From NCBI GenBank assembly GCA_963836425.1, contig CAWIJJ010000005.1, forward strand, positions 62,001 to 126,000: 64,000 nucleotides of DNA, written 5' to 3'. Below the pieces are notes generated by a model. It was not told where the DNA came from and did not search any database. It saw only the letters and a program-made list of their open reading frames with translations. The position numbers and the translations under genes are program-made. The stretch comes from CAWIJJ01 sp963836425. GTDB lineage: Bacteria; Acidobacteriota; Terriglobia; Bryobacterales; Bryobacteraceae. Shown here piece by piece: positions 31,542-39,729 of this stretch. The stretch's first letter is position 1. Every line of letters starts with the position of its first letter.

Positions 31542-32366
31542 ATGAACCGCAACGGATACATCTTCTGCTTGATCGCAATTGCGCTGGCTGTGTTGGCCGG
31601 CTGTAGCAAGTCGGCCAACGAGGCCAAAAAGGCCGAGACGCCGCTCGACAAGATTCAGGGCAAGGCCCAGGTTCTGGTGGAAATGGGCGGAGCGAGCGAT
31701 GCGGCCCTGAACCAAGGGGGCTCTTCTCTCTATCTGTGGGAAGGCGCCCGCCGCTATCGCCTGTTCACGAGGACGGCTCTGGAGCTGGTCCACGGGAACG
31801 AATATGTTGCCGAGGGCGTTTACGCGCAGAAAGCGATTGACGAAATCGGCGACCCCGATCAGGGCAGGAATGGTTATCCGCTGCAATCAAGCTGTGCGAA
31901 GGTAATCAAGATGGCCTGGAGTAATCTCGCCTTCGACGCCGTCGACGTACAGGCATCGCTGCTGAGGGCGAGGGTGCTTCGGTATCCCGCGCGGTCCGTA
32001 TTCCTGGTCACCCGGATTCGCCCCGCCACAGCCGAGGAGATCAGCGCCGCCAATCCGAAGGGCGACGTCGCGGCGAAAGAGAAGAATACTCCCGAAGTCT
32101 CGGTGGCGGCGGACAAGCAGCGCGCTCTTCTGGTTTCCGGTTCGCAGGTTCAACCTGCGCCGCTTTTCGAGCCCGCCGGGGGAACCATCCGCTGCAAAGT
32201 CATCATCGACCCGGAAGGCAAGATCGCAGAGCTCGAAACCGGCGCGCAACTGTGCGAGGCGGTGGACTGGGCCAAGTTCCGGTATCAGCCTCCGGTGCAG
32301 GCAGGCCACCCGGTGAAAGTGAAGACCGAGGTGGAGGTGAAGTTCGAACCGAGACCCACGGTCTAG
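31542..32366 (+). CDS. Lipoprotein with TonB-C-like terminal domain, unknown function
   Basis: 274 residues. A lipobox (AVLAGC) follows a hydrophobic signal, so the mature protein should be lipid-anchored at Cys 21. The middle shows LVHGNEYVAEGVYAQKAIDEIG and ARVLRYPARSVFLVTRIRPATAEE. The last 60 residues, IRCKVIIDPEGKIAELETGAQLCEAVDWAKFRYQPPVQAGHPVKVKTEVEVKFEP, match the energy-transducer TonB C-terminal pattern (I.PEG.V ... W.Y.P ... G.PV...T.V...F). Many acidobacterial lipoproteins carry this domain without the TonB helix. It overlaps the stop of the convergent TIGR03435 gene by four bases. Confidence 0.8.
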   Translation: MNRNGYIFCLIAIALAVLAGCSKSANEAKKAETPLDKIQGKAQVLVEMGGASDAALNQGGSSLYLWEGARRYRLFTRTALELVHGNEYVAEGVYAQKAIDEIGDPDQGRNGYPLQSSCAKVIKMAWSNLAFDAVDVQASLLRARVLRYPARSVFLVTRIRPATAEEISAANPKGDVAAKEKNTPEVSVAADKQRALLVSGSQVQPAPLFEPAGGTIRCKVIIDPEGKIAELETGAQLCEAVDWAKFRYQPPVQAGHPVKVKTEVEVKFEPRPTV

Positions 32367-33133
32367 TTTTCGGCTGGGGCCTTGTCCGCGCTGTCCACGA
32401 CGAGGACCGGGGCAGGGCCCTTGCGCCGTTCCAGTTTCAGGCCGAGCTGTTCCTCGATGGCCGAAAACAGGGACGGACCCGCCGGACGCTCCGGCTGGGA
32501 GATGCGACCCGCGGCATCGCCCCCGGGGAGCGGAGACCGCCGGGGTTCGGGCGCGTACTCGAGGTGCACCTCGTAGAAACCTTCGAGCCCGGTTTGGTTG
32601 ATGACGGTCTCCCGCTCGAACCGCGAAATCACTTTGGCCAGCGCCCCCATGTCCATTCTTGCGCTCACGATGCGGCCGGGAATCACCGGGCCGCTGACGG
32701 GCGTATCTTCCGCGACCTGCTTCAGTTTCGCGCTGTCGCCGGTCCGAATCAGCGCCAGGTACTTGAGTTCCCGGTCTTCGCGGCGGACGCGCAGACGGAG
32801 CCGGTCCGCCAGAAGTTTTTGAGTCATCATCAGCAGGCGTTCCCGAGGCGTGCCGGGCGGCGCCTGCCCAACGATATCGAAGCGCGGACCGGTGCGGATC
32901 CAGTCCGGGCCGGCGAGTTGCGCATCGGCGGAGAGGCCGTAGGCGAACTTGATGCAATCGCTCAGAGTGGCATTCGAAAGAGTTACTTTGCCGTGGAGGG
33001 TTGTGCCGAGATTGATATTGATGAGATCCCCTTCGGGCGGTGGAGAGAGCTTCAGGGTGGCAACCACGAATTCGGGCGACTGGGCCGCCGCGAGGCCTCC
33101 GAGGAACAATAGCAGGACAGCTCTGCTAAACAT
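32363..33133 (-). CDS. TIGR03435-family (Solibacter-type) protein
   Basis: 256 residues with a signal peptide (MFSRAVLLLFLGGLAAA) then PEFVVATLKLSPPPEG. The centre is NATLSDCIKFAYGLSADAQLAGPDWIRTGPRFDIVGQAPPGTPRERLLMMTQKLLADRLRLRVRREDRELKYLALI, followed by GALAKVISRFERETVINQTGLEGFYEVHLEYAP and LFSAIEEQLGLKLERRKGPAPVLVVDSADKAPAEN. These motifs define TIGR03435, described in Solibacter. The biochemical function is unknown. Its operator is the ACTA-N6-TAGT type also found at blaI in this window, so it is probably repressed by a BlaI-like regulator and induced through M56 sensors. Confidence 0.92.
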   Translation of the reverse strand: MFSRAVLLLFLGGLAAAQSPEFVVATLKLSPPPEGDLININLGTTLHGKVTLSNATLSDCIKFAYGLSADAQLAGPDWIRTGPRFDIVGQAPPGTPRERLLMMTQKLLADRLRLRVRREDRELKYLALIRTGDSAKLKQVAEDTPVSGPVIPGRIVSARMDMGALAKVISRFERETVINQTGLEGFYEVHLEYAPEPRRSPLPGGDAAGRISQPERPAGPSLFSAIEEQLGLKLERRKGPAPVLVVDSADKAPAEN

Positions 33134-33135
33134 AT

Positions 33136-33155
33136 CGTACTAAATATATAGTACG
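33136..33155 (-). promoter_or_regulatory. BlaI/MecI-type operator before the TIGR03435 gene
   Basis: CGTACTAAATATATAGTACG: 7-bp perfect arms around a 6-bp AT core, ending two bases before the ATG. The core ACTA-N6-TAGT equals the staphylococcal mec operator pattern and recurs at 61770-61783 beside blaI. Its overlap with the translation start suggests steric repression and a near-leaderless mRNA. Confidence 0.75.
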
Positions 33156-33189
33156 GTTTTCGGGAAGACGCAAGCGGATTCGCTTCGCC

Positions 33190-33633
33190 TCAGTCGCTTT
33201 GGGACTGCTCGCGGGCGGCGCGGGTGGCGAGTTCGTCGCAGCGGTTGTTGTCCTCGTGGCTGGCGTGCCCCTTGGTCCAGGTCCAGACGGTTTGGTGCCG
33301 CGTGTTCTGTTCGTCCAGCGCCTTCCACAGGTCCTGATTGACGACGGGCTTCTTCGCGGCCGTCATCCAGCCTTTGCGTTTCCAGCCGTGAATCCACGTG
33401 GTGATTCCGTTCTTGAGGTACTCGGAATCCGTGATCACCTCCACGGCGCAGTCTTCGCGGAGCGTGCGCAGCCCCTCGATGGCGGCACGCAGTTCCATGC
33501 GGTTATTGGTGGTGTGGGGCTCGGATCCCCACATCTCCTTCTTGTGCTCGTTGTAACGCAGAATCGCGGCCCATCCGCCGGGTCCGGGGTTGCCGAGGCA
33601 GGCGCCGTCGGTGATCAACTGGACCTTCTTCAC
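33190..33633 (-). CDS. rnhA: Ribonuclease HI
   Basis: 147 residues. Catalytic carboxylates are visible in LITDGACLGNPGPGGWAAIL (first Asp), NNRMELRAAIEGL (Glu), VITDSEYLKNGITTWIHGWKRKGW (second Asp), and HASHEDNNRCDELA (third Asp), with the KGH basic loop (WTKGHASHE). It cleaves the RNA strand of RNA-DNA hybrids. Start codon ATG 33633 overlaps the dusB stop by four bases, so the two are translationally coupled. Confidence 0.96.
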   Translation of the reverse strand: MKKVQLITDGACLGNPGPGGWAAILRYNEHKKEMWGSEPHTTNNRMELRAAIEGLRTLREDCAVEVITDSEYLKNGITTWIHGWKRKGWMTAAKKPVVNQDLWKALDEQNTRHQTVWTWTKGHASHEDNNRCDELATRAAREQSQSD

Positions 33634-34637
33634 AGCGCGGGCACCGGCGCGTTGAAGAATTCGTCCACCCGCTCGACGATGGCCGCCGGCTCCTGCATCC
33701 GGTAGATTTCGGCGCGCAGGCGGGACCCGTTCCGGACGCCGTGGGTGAAGTAAGTCGCGAACTGCTTCATCTTGCCGACGGAGTCTTTCTCTCCGCGTTC
33801 GATCAGCATGGAGTAATAGCGGCGCATCATTTCATATCGGTCGCGCTGCCCGGGTTCGTCGTAGGCGCCGGTAGCGAGGTACTGTTCGATCTGGCGGAAG
33901 ATCCAGGGATTGGAACTGGCGGCGCGGCCGATCATGACCGCATCGCAGCCGGTTTCGCGCACCATGCGTACGGCGTCCTCGGGGGTGATCACGTCGCCGT
34001 TGCCGATTACGGGGATCTTCACGGCCGCTTTGATTTCGGCGATGCGGGTCCAGTCGGCCTTGCCGCTGTACCCCTGCTCGCGGGTGCGCGGATGCAGGGC
34101 GATGGCCTGCAGGCCGCAGTCTTCGGCGAGACGGGCCATGCGCACCGTGACCAGTTCTTCGTCGTTCCAGCCGGCGCGATATTTCAGAGTGAACGGGATG
34201 CTGATGGCGGCGCGGACTTCGCGCAGGAGGCGCTCCACCAGGGGCAGGTCGCGCAGCAGGCCGGAGCCGCCGTTGCACTTCACCACTTTGCGGACGGGGC
34301 AGCCGAAATTGATGTCCAGAATGTCGAAGCCCAGGTCTTCGCAAACGCGGGCGGCGTCGGCCATGACGCGGGGGTCGGCTCCGAAAAGCTGGGCGGAGAT
34401 GGGCCGCTCTTCGGGAGCGAAGGCGAGGTATTTCAGGGTCTTGGTGGGCTTGTGCGCGCCCTGCGAGGCGCTCACGCCGTGGGAACTGGTGAACTCGGTC
34501 ATGAGCAGACCGCAGCCGCCAAGGTCGCGGATGAAACGCCGGAAGACGGTGTCGGTGACGCCCGCCATGGGCGCCAGCACCGTGGCCGGAGAGATGCGGA
34601 CCGGGCCGATCGAAAAATGTGCGGGGAAGGAGTTCAT
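33630..34637 (-). CDS. dusB: tRNA-dihydrouridine synthase (DusB-type)
   Basis: 335 residues. PATVLAPMAGVTDTVFRRFIRDLGGCGLLMTEF opens the FMN-binding barrel; FDILDINFGCPVRKVVKCNGGSGLLRD contains the catalytic Cys region (NxGCPxxK), and YRAGWND, LHPRTREQGYSGKADW, VIGNGDVITPEDAVRMVRETGCDAVMIGRAASSNPWIF are DusB/NifR3 motifs. It reduces uridine in tRNA D-loops using NADPH. The order dusB-rnhA is a compact operon. Confidence 0.93.
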   Translation of the reverse strand: MNSFPAHFSIGPVRISPATVLAPMAGVTDTVFRRFIRDLGGCGLLMTEFTSSHGVSASQGAHKPTKTLKYLAFAPEERPISAQLFGADPRVMADAARVCEDLGFDILDINFGCPVRKVVKCNGGSGLLRDLPLVERLLREVRAAISIPFTLKYRAGWNDEELVTVRMARLAEDCGLQAIALHPRTREQGYSGKADWTRIAEIKAAVKIPVIGNGDVITPEDAVRMVRETGCDAVMIGRAASSNPWIFRQIEQYLATGAYDEPGQRDRYEMMRRYYSMLIERGEKDSVGKMKQFATYFTHGVRNGSRLRAEIYRMQEPAAIVERVDEFFNAPVPAL

Positions 34638-34729
34638 GGCCTAAGGACTCCTTTATTTTAACGGGTGTGCCGGGCCGGTTGGAAACGCAAAACGGGCGCG
34701 ATTCGTCACAGGGACTTGAGGGAGAAACG

Positions 34730-35668
34730 ATGAAATCGGTGCAAATAGGACTGCTGGTGGCCGCCAGCGCAATCGGCGGGGCGCTGTGGATGAAGATGAC
34801 GCAGAAGCCGCCGCAGCAACCGCAGGTGGCACAGGCGGAGACTCCGGTGCAGGCGCCCGCGCAGGTTGCGGCGCCGGCTGCCGAACCGGTTGCAGCCCCG
34901 GTTCAAACGCCGGCCGTGGAAAAGCGGCCGTCGCCCATGCGCGAGCCCGTGAAACCGAAGCGTGTGGCGCGGGTTCAGCGAACGCCGGATCCGGTAGTCG
35001 TTCCGGATCGGGCGCCTGCTCCGGCGGTGTCCGCGCCAGAACCGGTGCGCGAGAGCGCCGGAACCACACCGCCGCCGGTGGTGCAGAGCGACCCCGAACC
35101 GGTTGTTCCGGCACCGCCTCCTCCGCCGCCCCCGCCCGCCAGAGTGACGCTGAACGCCGGAACCCTGATTCCGGTGCGCCTGGTGGACGGGTTGACGACG
35201 GAGCGGAACATGCCCGGCGATGCCTTCACGGCCACGCTGGACAAGCCGTTGGTGATCGATGGCTTCGTGATCGCGGAGCGCGGCGCCCGGGTTGAGGGCC
35301 GCGTGGTTTCGACGGACCGCGGCGGGCGAGTGCGGGGCCTGGCTGCGCTGGCAGTGGAGCTGACGCGCCTGCACACGGCGGATGGTCAGAAGATCGCCAT
35401 CCAAACCGACAGCTTCGAGCGGCACGCCGAGCAGACGCAGAAGGACGATGCGATGAAAGTGGGCGCGGGTGCGGCCATCGGCGCGGCCATCGGCGCGATT
35501 GCCGGCGGCGGGAAGGGCGCAGCGATCGGCGCCGGCGTGGGCGGCGCGGCGGGCGCGGGTGACGTGCTCGCGACCCGCGGCAAGGCGGTCACGCTGCCCT
35601 CGGAAACGCGAATCAACTTCCGCTTGAGCGCGCCGGTGACGGTGGTCGAAAACACCGCGGGCCGTTGA
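34730..35668 (+). CDS. Membrane-anchored Pro-rich protein with glycine-zipper C-terminus
   Basis: 312 residues from ATG 34730 (GAGGGAG ribosome site). An N-terminal helix (VQIGLLVAASAIGGALW) is followed by 110 residues of Pro/Ala/Val repeats (periplasm-spanning, TonB-like linker). Then a beta-rich domain: RVTLNAGTLIPVRLVDGLTTERNMPGDAFTATLDKPLVIDGFVIAERGARVEGRVVSTDRGGRVRGLAALAVELTRLHTADGQKIAIQTDSF. The end is a glycine zipper (VGAGAAIGAAIGAIAGGGKGAAIGAGVGGAAGAG). The linker plus TrbI/VirB10-like barrel suggests a cell-envelope spanning protein. Function unknown. Divergent from dusB. Confidence 0.75.
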   Translation: MKSVQIGLLVAASAIGGALWMKMTQKPPQQPQVAQAETPVQAPAQVAAPAAEPVAAPVQTPAVEKRPSPMREPVKPKRVARVQRTPDPVVVPDRAPAPAVSAPEPVRESAGTTPPPVVQSDPEPVVPAPPPPPPPPARVTLNAGTLIPVRLVDGLTTERNMPGDAFTATLDKPLVIDGFVIAERGARVEGRVVSTDRGGRVRGLAALAVELTRLHTADGQKIAIQTDSFERHAEQTQKDDAMKVGAGAAIGAAIGAIAGGGKGAAIGAGVGGAAGAGDVLATRGKAVTLPSETRINFRLSAPVTVVENTAGR

Positions 35669-35678
35669 AATCGGGGCG

Positions 35679-35981
35679 CTACTCGGGGGACGCGCCGGCT
35701 TTCTGGAATGCGGCTTCGAGCTGTTCGCGCGTCCAGGCCGTGCTGACGAACAGTTCCTGGCGCGCGCCGGCGCTGAGGCCGATCGCTTTCCAGCCGTTCT
35801 GGGTGGGAACGGTTACGCGCACCTTCACCTTGCCGCGCGCGTCGCGCACCGGCCGGATCACGCCGGGGATGACGGAGCGGATCTCCGGGTTGAGGGCGAG
35901 CAGTTCCTCCAGAACCGGACGCAGGCCGTCGATGATGCTGTGTTCGATTTTGAGCCGGTCTTTGGCCGTGCGCAGGCGCAT
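35679..35981 (-). CDS. DUF2103-like hypothetical protein
   Basis: 100 residues from ATG 35981, whose ATGA overlaps the pcm stop; upstream codons in frame would lie inside pcm. MRLRTAKDRLKIEHSIIDGLRPVLEELLALNPEIRSVIPGVIRPVRDARGKVKVRVTVPTQNGWKAIGLSAGARQELFVSTAWTREQLEAAF resembles the DUF2103 group (predicted metal-binding, function unknown), with the early HSIIDGLRPVLEELL helix and the VTVPTQNGWKAI strand. Translationally coupled to the isoaspartate methyltransferase. Confidence 0.7.
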   Translation of the reverse strand: MRLRTAKDRLKIEHSIIDGLRPVLEELLALNPEIRSVIPGVIRPVRDARGKVKVRVTVPTQNGWKAIGLSAGARQELFVSTAWTREQLEAAFQKAGASPE

Positions 35982-36643
35982 CAGTCTTCCCAGCCTTCGC
36001 CGCCGCGCAGGGGTACGAAGCGGCACATGGTGGAGACGCGCCTTTCAACGCGCCCGCCGCTGCGGCTGATGACGAGCAGTTTCTGATCCTCCATGCTGCC
36101 GACCGGAATGACCAGCCGGCCGGGGTCGTCCAGTTGCTCGAGCAGGGCCGGAGGAACGGCGGGTGCGGCGGCTGCGACCGAAACGCCGGCGTAGGGAGCG
36201 TGCGGCGCGTAGCCGAGCGATCCGTCGCCGGCAATCACCGTGATGTTCCCGGCGCGGCCGGTGCGGCGCAGATTCTCCTCCGCCATGGCGGCCAGGCCGG
36301 GCACGATCTCCACGGTCACGACGCGTTCGGCGAGAGCGCCCATTACCGCGGCCGCGTACCCGCAGCCGGTGCCCACTTCGAGCACCGACTCACCGCCCCG
36401 CAGGTTCAGCTCCTGGGCCATGAGCGCGGTCATGAAAGGCTGCGAAATGGTCTGGCCGTAGCCGATGGGGATCGGATCGTCCTGATACGCCATCACGCGC
36501 GATTCGAGCGGGACGAAATCTTCGCGCGGGATTTCGAGCATAGCGGCCAGCACGCGCGGGTCGCGGATGCCGCGGCGGCGAAGTTGCTTCTCCACCATCG
36601 AGCGCCGTTCCGCTTCCCAATTGGGAATCAACTTGCCCCCCAT
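35981..36643 (-). CDS. pcm: Protein-L-isoaspartate O-methyltransferase
   Basis: 220 residues starting at ATG 36643; the longer upstream frame lies antisense to the dehydrogenase. RSMVEKQLRRRGIRDPRVLAAMLEIPREDFVPLESRVMAYQDDPIPIGYGQTISQPFMTALMAQELNLRGGESVLEVGTGCGYAAAVMGALAERVVTVEI is the Pcm signature, with AdoMet motif VLEVGTGCGYAAAV. VAAAAPAVPPALLEQLDDPGRLVIPVG is the usual second part. It repairs L-isoaspartyl residues in aged proteins. Divergent from the dehydrogenase with 16 bp between start codons. Confidence 0.94.
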   Translation of the reverse strand: MGGKLIPNWEAERRSMVEKQLRRRGIRDPRVLAAMLEIPREDFVPLESRVMAYQDDPIPIGYGQTISQPFMTALMAQELNLRGGESVLEVGTGCGYAAAVMGALAERVVTVEIVPGLAAMAEENLRRTGRAGNITVIAGDGSLGYAPHAPYAGVSVAAAAPAVPPALLEQLDDPGRLVIPVGSMEDQKLLVISRSGGRVERRVSTMCRFVPLRGGEGWED

Positions 36644-36659
36644 CTTTATAATAGCTGTG

Positions 36660-37667
36660 ATGCCCCACCTGATCACGCTGATTCCCGGCGACGGAATCGG
36701 CCCTGAAGTAGCTGAAGCGACGGTATGCGCGATCGAAGCCACCGGCGTGAGCGTCGAATGGGACCGGGTCGATGCCGGAAGCCGCGCGCTGGCCGAATAC
36801 GGCCAGTTGATTCCCGACGAAGTGTACGCATCGCTGGAAGTGACGCGGGTCGGACTCAAGGGGCCCACGGCCACGCCCATCGGCGGCGGCCACCAGAGCA
36901 TCAACGTGGCACTCCGCAAGAAGCTGGGACTGTACACCAATTTCCGGCCGGTGCGCATGCTGCCCGGGCTGAAGACCCGGTTTCACGACGTTCCGCTGGA
37001 CCTGGCGATTTTTCGGGAGAACACCGAGGATCTCTATTCAGGCCTGGAGCACGAGGTGATTCCCGGCGTGGTGGAGAGTCTGAAGATCATCACCGAGAAT
37101 GCTTCCATGCGGATCGCCCGCGCCTGTTTCGAATACGCAGTGCGGGAGAGCCGGTCCAAGGTGACGGCGATCCACAAGGCGAACATCATGAAGCTGAGCG
37201 ACGGGCTTTTCTTAAAGTGCTGCCGCGAAGTGGCGTCGCATTATCCTGCCGTTCAGTACAACGAGCTCATCGTGGACAACGCCTGCATGCAACTGGTGAT
37301 GCGGCCGGAACAGTTCGACCTGCTGGTGCTGCCGAACCTGTACGGCGACATCATTTCGGATTTGGCGGCGGGATTAGTGGGAGGCTTGGGAATCGTGCCG
37401 GGCGCGAACATCGGGGATCATCACGCCATTTTCGAAGCGGTACACGGCACGGCGCCGGACATTGCCGGCAAGGGCCTGGCGAACCCGACGGCTTTGATGC
37501 AGTCGGCGGTGCTGATGTTGTCGCATATCGGGGAGCGCGAGGCCGCCGCGCGCCTCCAGGGCGCCATTTATCGCGTGTATGCCGAAGCGAAACATCGAAC
37601 CGGCGACGTAGGCGGCAAGGCCTCCACCGGAGAATTCACGGACGCGGTGATCGAGGCGATGGGGTAG
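36660..37667 (+). CDS. Isocitrate/isopropylmalate dehydrogenase family (NAD-type isocitrate dehydrogenase)
   Basis: 335 residues from ATG 36660. ITLIPGDGIGPEVAEA, KGPTATPIGGGHQSINVALRKKLGLYTNFRPVR, LAIFRENTEDLYSGLEHEV, VTAIHKANIMKLSDGLFLKCCREVA, IVDNACMQLV, LPNLYGDIISDLAAGLVGGLGIVPGANIGDHHAIFEAVHGTAPDIAGKGLANPTALMQSAVLML place it in the beta-decarboxylating dehydrogenases. The FRENTEDLYSGLEH segment resembles NAD-dependent isocitrate dehydrogenases more than LeuB (which has VRELTGG...). Probable TCA-cycle step isocitrate to 2-oxoglutarate, fitting the 2-oxoacid:ferredoxin oxidoreductase later in the window, though not linked to it. Confidence 0.88.
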   Translation: MPHLITLIPGDGIGPEVAEATVCAIEATGVSVEWDRVDAGSRALAEYGQLIPDEVYASLEVTRVGLKGPTATPIGGGHQSINVALRKKLGLYTNFRPVRMLPGLKTRFHDVPLDLAIFRENTEDLYSGLEHEVIPGVVESLKIITENASMRIARACFEYAVRESRSKVTAIHKANIMKLSDGLFLKCCREVASHYPAVQYNELIVDNACMQLVMRPEQFDLLVLPNLYGDIISDLAAGLVGGLGIVPGANIGDHHAIFEAVHGTAPDIAGKGLANPTALMQSAVLMLSHIGEREAAARLQGAIYRVYAEAKHRTGDVGGKASTGEFTDAVIEAMG

Positions 37668-37680
37668 CACAGCGCCGGCA

Positions 37681-37791
37681 TCATCGGAGATTCGAGCGCT
37701 GTGCAGGACCGTCACTTTGAAACAAGGCGACGAAGAGGGTAATGATGGCGAGGATCATGACGACACCAATCCACAGCAATTCTACTGGCAT
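37681..37791 (-). CDS. Possible 36-residue single-helix membrane peptide
   Basis: ATG at 37791, preceded by GGAGATCTCGT (ribosome site seven bases away). The frame reads MPVELLWIGVVMILAIITLFVALFQ then SDGPAQRSNLR and stops at TGA 37683-37681. It is one perfect transmembrane helix with a short basic tail. It lies between the dehydrogenase and the small-protein pair. Confidence 0.45.
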   Translation of the reverse strand: MPVELLWIGVVMILAIITLFVALFQSDGPAQRSNLR

Positions 37792-37822
37792 ACGAGATCT
37801 CCGGTGCGCATCGTAGGCGCCT

Positions 37823-37972
37823 TCACGCCGCCTTGCCCTTAGGCGGCTGCGGGCAAGTCGCGAATTCCCAGCGGCACCGCCCCACGCACTTCTTCAACTG
37901 GCAAGTGATGCAGGTGACCCTGCCCTTGTGGTGCCGCTCGAGGCCGGTATGAGATGGAAGGATGTGAAACAT
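37823..37972 (-). CDS. 49-residue Cys-rich small protein
   Basis: Starts with ATGA at 37972, overlapping the TGA of the gene upstream, so it is translationally coupled. The frame contains HHKGRVTCITCQLKKCVGRCRWEFATCPQPPKG and ends at TGA 37825-37823. CxxC-x4-C-x3-C-x6-C gives five Cys in 25 residues, typical of a small zinc or iron-sulfur binding module. No function is known to me. Its tight coupling with the next upstream gene speaks for a functional pair. Confidence 0.6.
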   Translation of the reverse strand: MFHILPSHTGLERHHKGRVTCITCQLKKCVGRCRWEFATCPQPPKGKAA

Positions 37973-38208
37973 CAGGCCACCTCGGGGAGCAGGAATTCGG
38001 ATTCATCCATCGCATTGTCCGACGCGGCGAGGATGCCGGTCTCGGAGGCGAGCGCGATTGGCACTTCACGAACGTCGATTGGATCGAATCCGCGAGCGGG
38101 CTGGCGTTTCTCCCATCCATTCGTTTCGGCTGGAAACATGAGGAATCCCGTACCAGGCTGGAATGCGTACCAACGAGTGGGGTAATTGTGGCTGCGGTAG
38201 AGTTTCAT
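37972..38208 (-). CDS. 78-residue acidobacterial hypothetical protein
   Basis: MKLYRSHNYPTRWYAFQPGTG, FLMFPAETNGWEKRQPARGFDPIDVREVPIALASETGI. Start ATG 38208 has a strong TTGGAGGGTTA ribosome site. I recall close relatives starting MKLYRSHNYPTRWYA and containing NGWEKR and ARG.DP in Solibacter-type genomes, often in several copies. Aromatic-rich, no membrane segment, probably cytoplasmic. Coupled to the Cys-rich small protein downstream. The 130 bp upstream contain the palindrome CCCTAATTTAGGG near 38291. Confidence 0.65.
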   Translation of the reverse strand: MKLYRSHNYPTRWYAFQPGTGFLMFPAETNGWEKRQPARGFDPIDVREVPIALASETGILAASDNAMDESEFLLPEVA

Positions 38209-38335
38209 TAACCCTCCAACTTCTTTTGATGAGTCAAGACTATCCCAATCGCGTGAGGCTTTGGAATCGAATCTTTGCGGTGAGAGGGTACCCTAATTTA
38301 GGGGGGGGCCGTATGCCGGCGTGATTTGCCTGGGG

Positions 38336-39043
38336 TCAGTACTCGCGTCGCTGCACGGCTCTAACTGTAACGAGCAACAGAGTGACAGCCAGAAGGTCGG
38401 CCGTTAGCAACTGGGACACAGGCAGGCGGTGGGTCAGTAGCGGCGACGCTGCGCCGAAGGCTCGGACGACGTCAACGGCGGGAGAGATCCTGTGGAGAAG
38501 CCACAGGAGCAGCGTCAGGCCGTAACCCGCGGGAAAGAAGTTCAACGGCTCAACCAGGAACGCCTGAAAGAGCAGAGCCGCGCAGTAAGGTACAGGCAGC
38601 CAGAGGAGCGTGGTCAAAACGAGTCTCACGAAATCCGAGAGCGCTATGCTGCTCGAGACTGAGGGAAACAACTCCCATACCGCGACAGCGATGATGACGG
38701 TGGCGAAGAAGGCTTCGAACAGTCCGATGCCTGCTCGCACGAAAACGAGCAGCTTTCGGCTCACCGGCAGGGAGATGGTGAACTGCGTGGATCCTGCCAG
38801 GCCCTCGGGGAAACTGATGTGTGTCGGCCCCTGCGACTTCACCCCTGAGCCCGCCATCAGGCCCATCGCGCAAGATAGACTGAGCCACATCAGGAAGAGC
38901 ACGGCAGTGGCCGTCCGAGGGTCGTGTCTGGCGCCGTATTTGGCGGCAATGAGGATTGCCGGCATGCCAATCAGGCCTATCAGGCGCCAGCGGGTTTCGA
39001 GCCACCCCTTCATGGCGAGCACCTCAGCTATTTGCCAATTCAT
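38336..39043 (-). CDS. ABC transporter membrane subunit (second of a pair)
   Basis: 235 residues from ATG 39043 (or the later MKGWLETRW start); the frame upstream is antisense artefact. Six hydrophobic segments, with the landmarks MKGWLETRWRLIGLIGMPAILIA, GSGVKSQGPTHISFPEGLAGSTQFTISLPVSRKLLVFVRAGIGLFEAFFATVI and SDFVRLVLTTLLWLPVPYCAALLF. It shares the same landmarks with the next gene upstream (LAGST.FTISLPV), so the two are diverged tandem duplicates. They probably form a heterodimeric permease with the ATPase at 39730. Confidence 0.8.
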   Translation of the reverse strand: MNWQIAEVLAMKGWLETRWRLIGLIGMPAILIAAKYGARHDPRTATAVLFLMWLSLSCAMGLMAGSGVKSQGPTHISFPEGLAGSTQFTISLPVSRKLLVFVRAGIGLFEAFFATVIIAVAVWELFPSVSSSIALSDFVRLVLTTLLWLPVPYCAALLFQAFLVEPLNFFPAGYGLTLLLWLLHRISPAVDVVRAFGAASPLLTHRLPVSQLLTADLLAVTLLLVTVRAVQRREY

Positions 39044-39059
39044 CACGAATCTCCCAGGA

Positions 39060-39728
39060 TCAATACTCGCGCCTTCGCACAACCACGCCGGAGGCGAGCA
39101 GCAGAACCGACCCCGCAATCACGGAGGGCGTCAATTGAGACCAAGGCACATGGTGAGTCTTCAATGGCGACGCCTCGCCGAACGCGCGAATCACATCCAA
39201 GCCGGGGGCCAGTTGATGACAGAGCAGAAGCAGCAGGATGAGTGTGCCGCCCGCGTACCCCAGCGAGAACGGTTCCGCCGTCCAGGTGGAAAAGAACACA
39301 TGCGCGCAGTAAGGTGCAATCAAGAATAGGATCGTGGTCAGGACAAGCCTCGCGAAATCGGAGGGGCTTGCGGTTTCCCGCGTCACCGGAAACAGGGTCC
39401 AAATGAGCAACGCCGCAAGGGTCGTGGCAGCCGCTGTCTCCGCCAGTCCGACTGCGGCCCTGGCCGCGAGCAGCCGAAGCCTGGTCACTGGAAGCGAAAT
39501 GGTGAACTCGGTCGATCCCGCCAGGCCTTCCGAAAAGCCCAGCGGCGCCTGCGACGTCACCCCCGAGCCGCCGAGCAGGATCGCAAGGAAAGTCAGCATC
39601 AACCACGCTGTCGTGAGGACGTTCGTGCCGGCCGGGTTCCGAAAATTCAACGCGAGGGCGATCAGCAGGTAAACGGCCAGGATCAGCAGCCGCCATCGGG
39701 TTTCCATCCACGCCTTCATCAACAGCAC
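39060..39728 (-). CDS. ABC transporter membrane subunit (first of a pair)
   Basis: 222 residues, six hydrophobic segments: MKAWMETRWRLLILAVYLLIALAL, LTTAWLMLTFLAILLGGSGVTSQAPLGFSEGLAGSTEFTISLPVTRLRLLAARAAVGLAETAAATTL, SDFARLVLTTILFLIAPYCAHVFF, LILLLLLCHQLAPGLDVIRAFGEASPL. It is clearly homologous to the downstream gene. In YtrA-type operons the permeases follow the ATPase, as here. It begins one base before the ATPase stop region, so all four genes are one transcript. Confidence 0.82.
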   Translation of the reverse strand: MLLMKAWMETRWRLLILAVYLLIALALNFRNPAGTNVLTTAWLMLTFLAILLGGSGVTSQAPLGFSEGLAGSTEFTISLPVTRLRLLAARAAVGLAETAAATTLAALLIWTLFPVTRETASPSDFARLVLTTILFLIAPYCAHVFFSTWTAEPFSLGYAGGTLILLLLLCHQLAPGLDVIRAFGEASPLKTHHVPWSQLTPSVIAGSVLLLASGVVVRRREY

Positions 39729-39729
39729 T

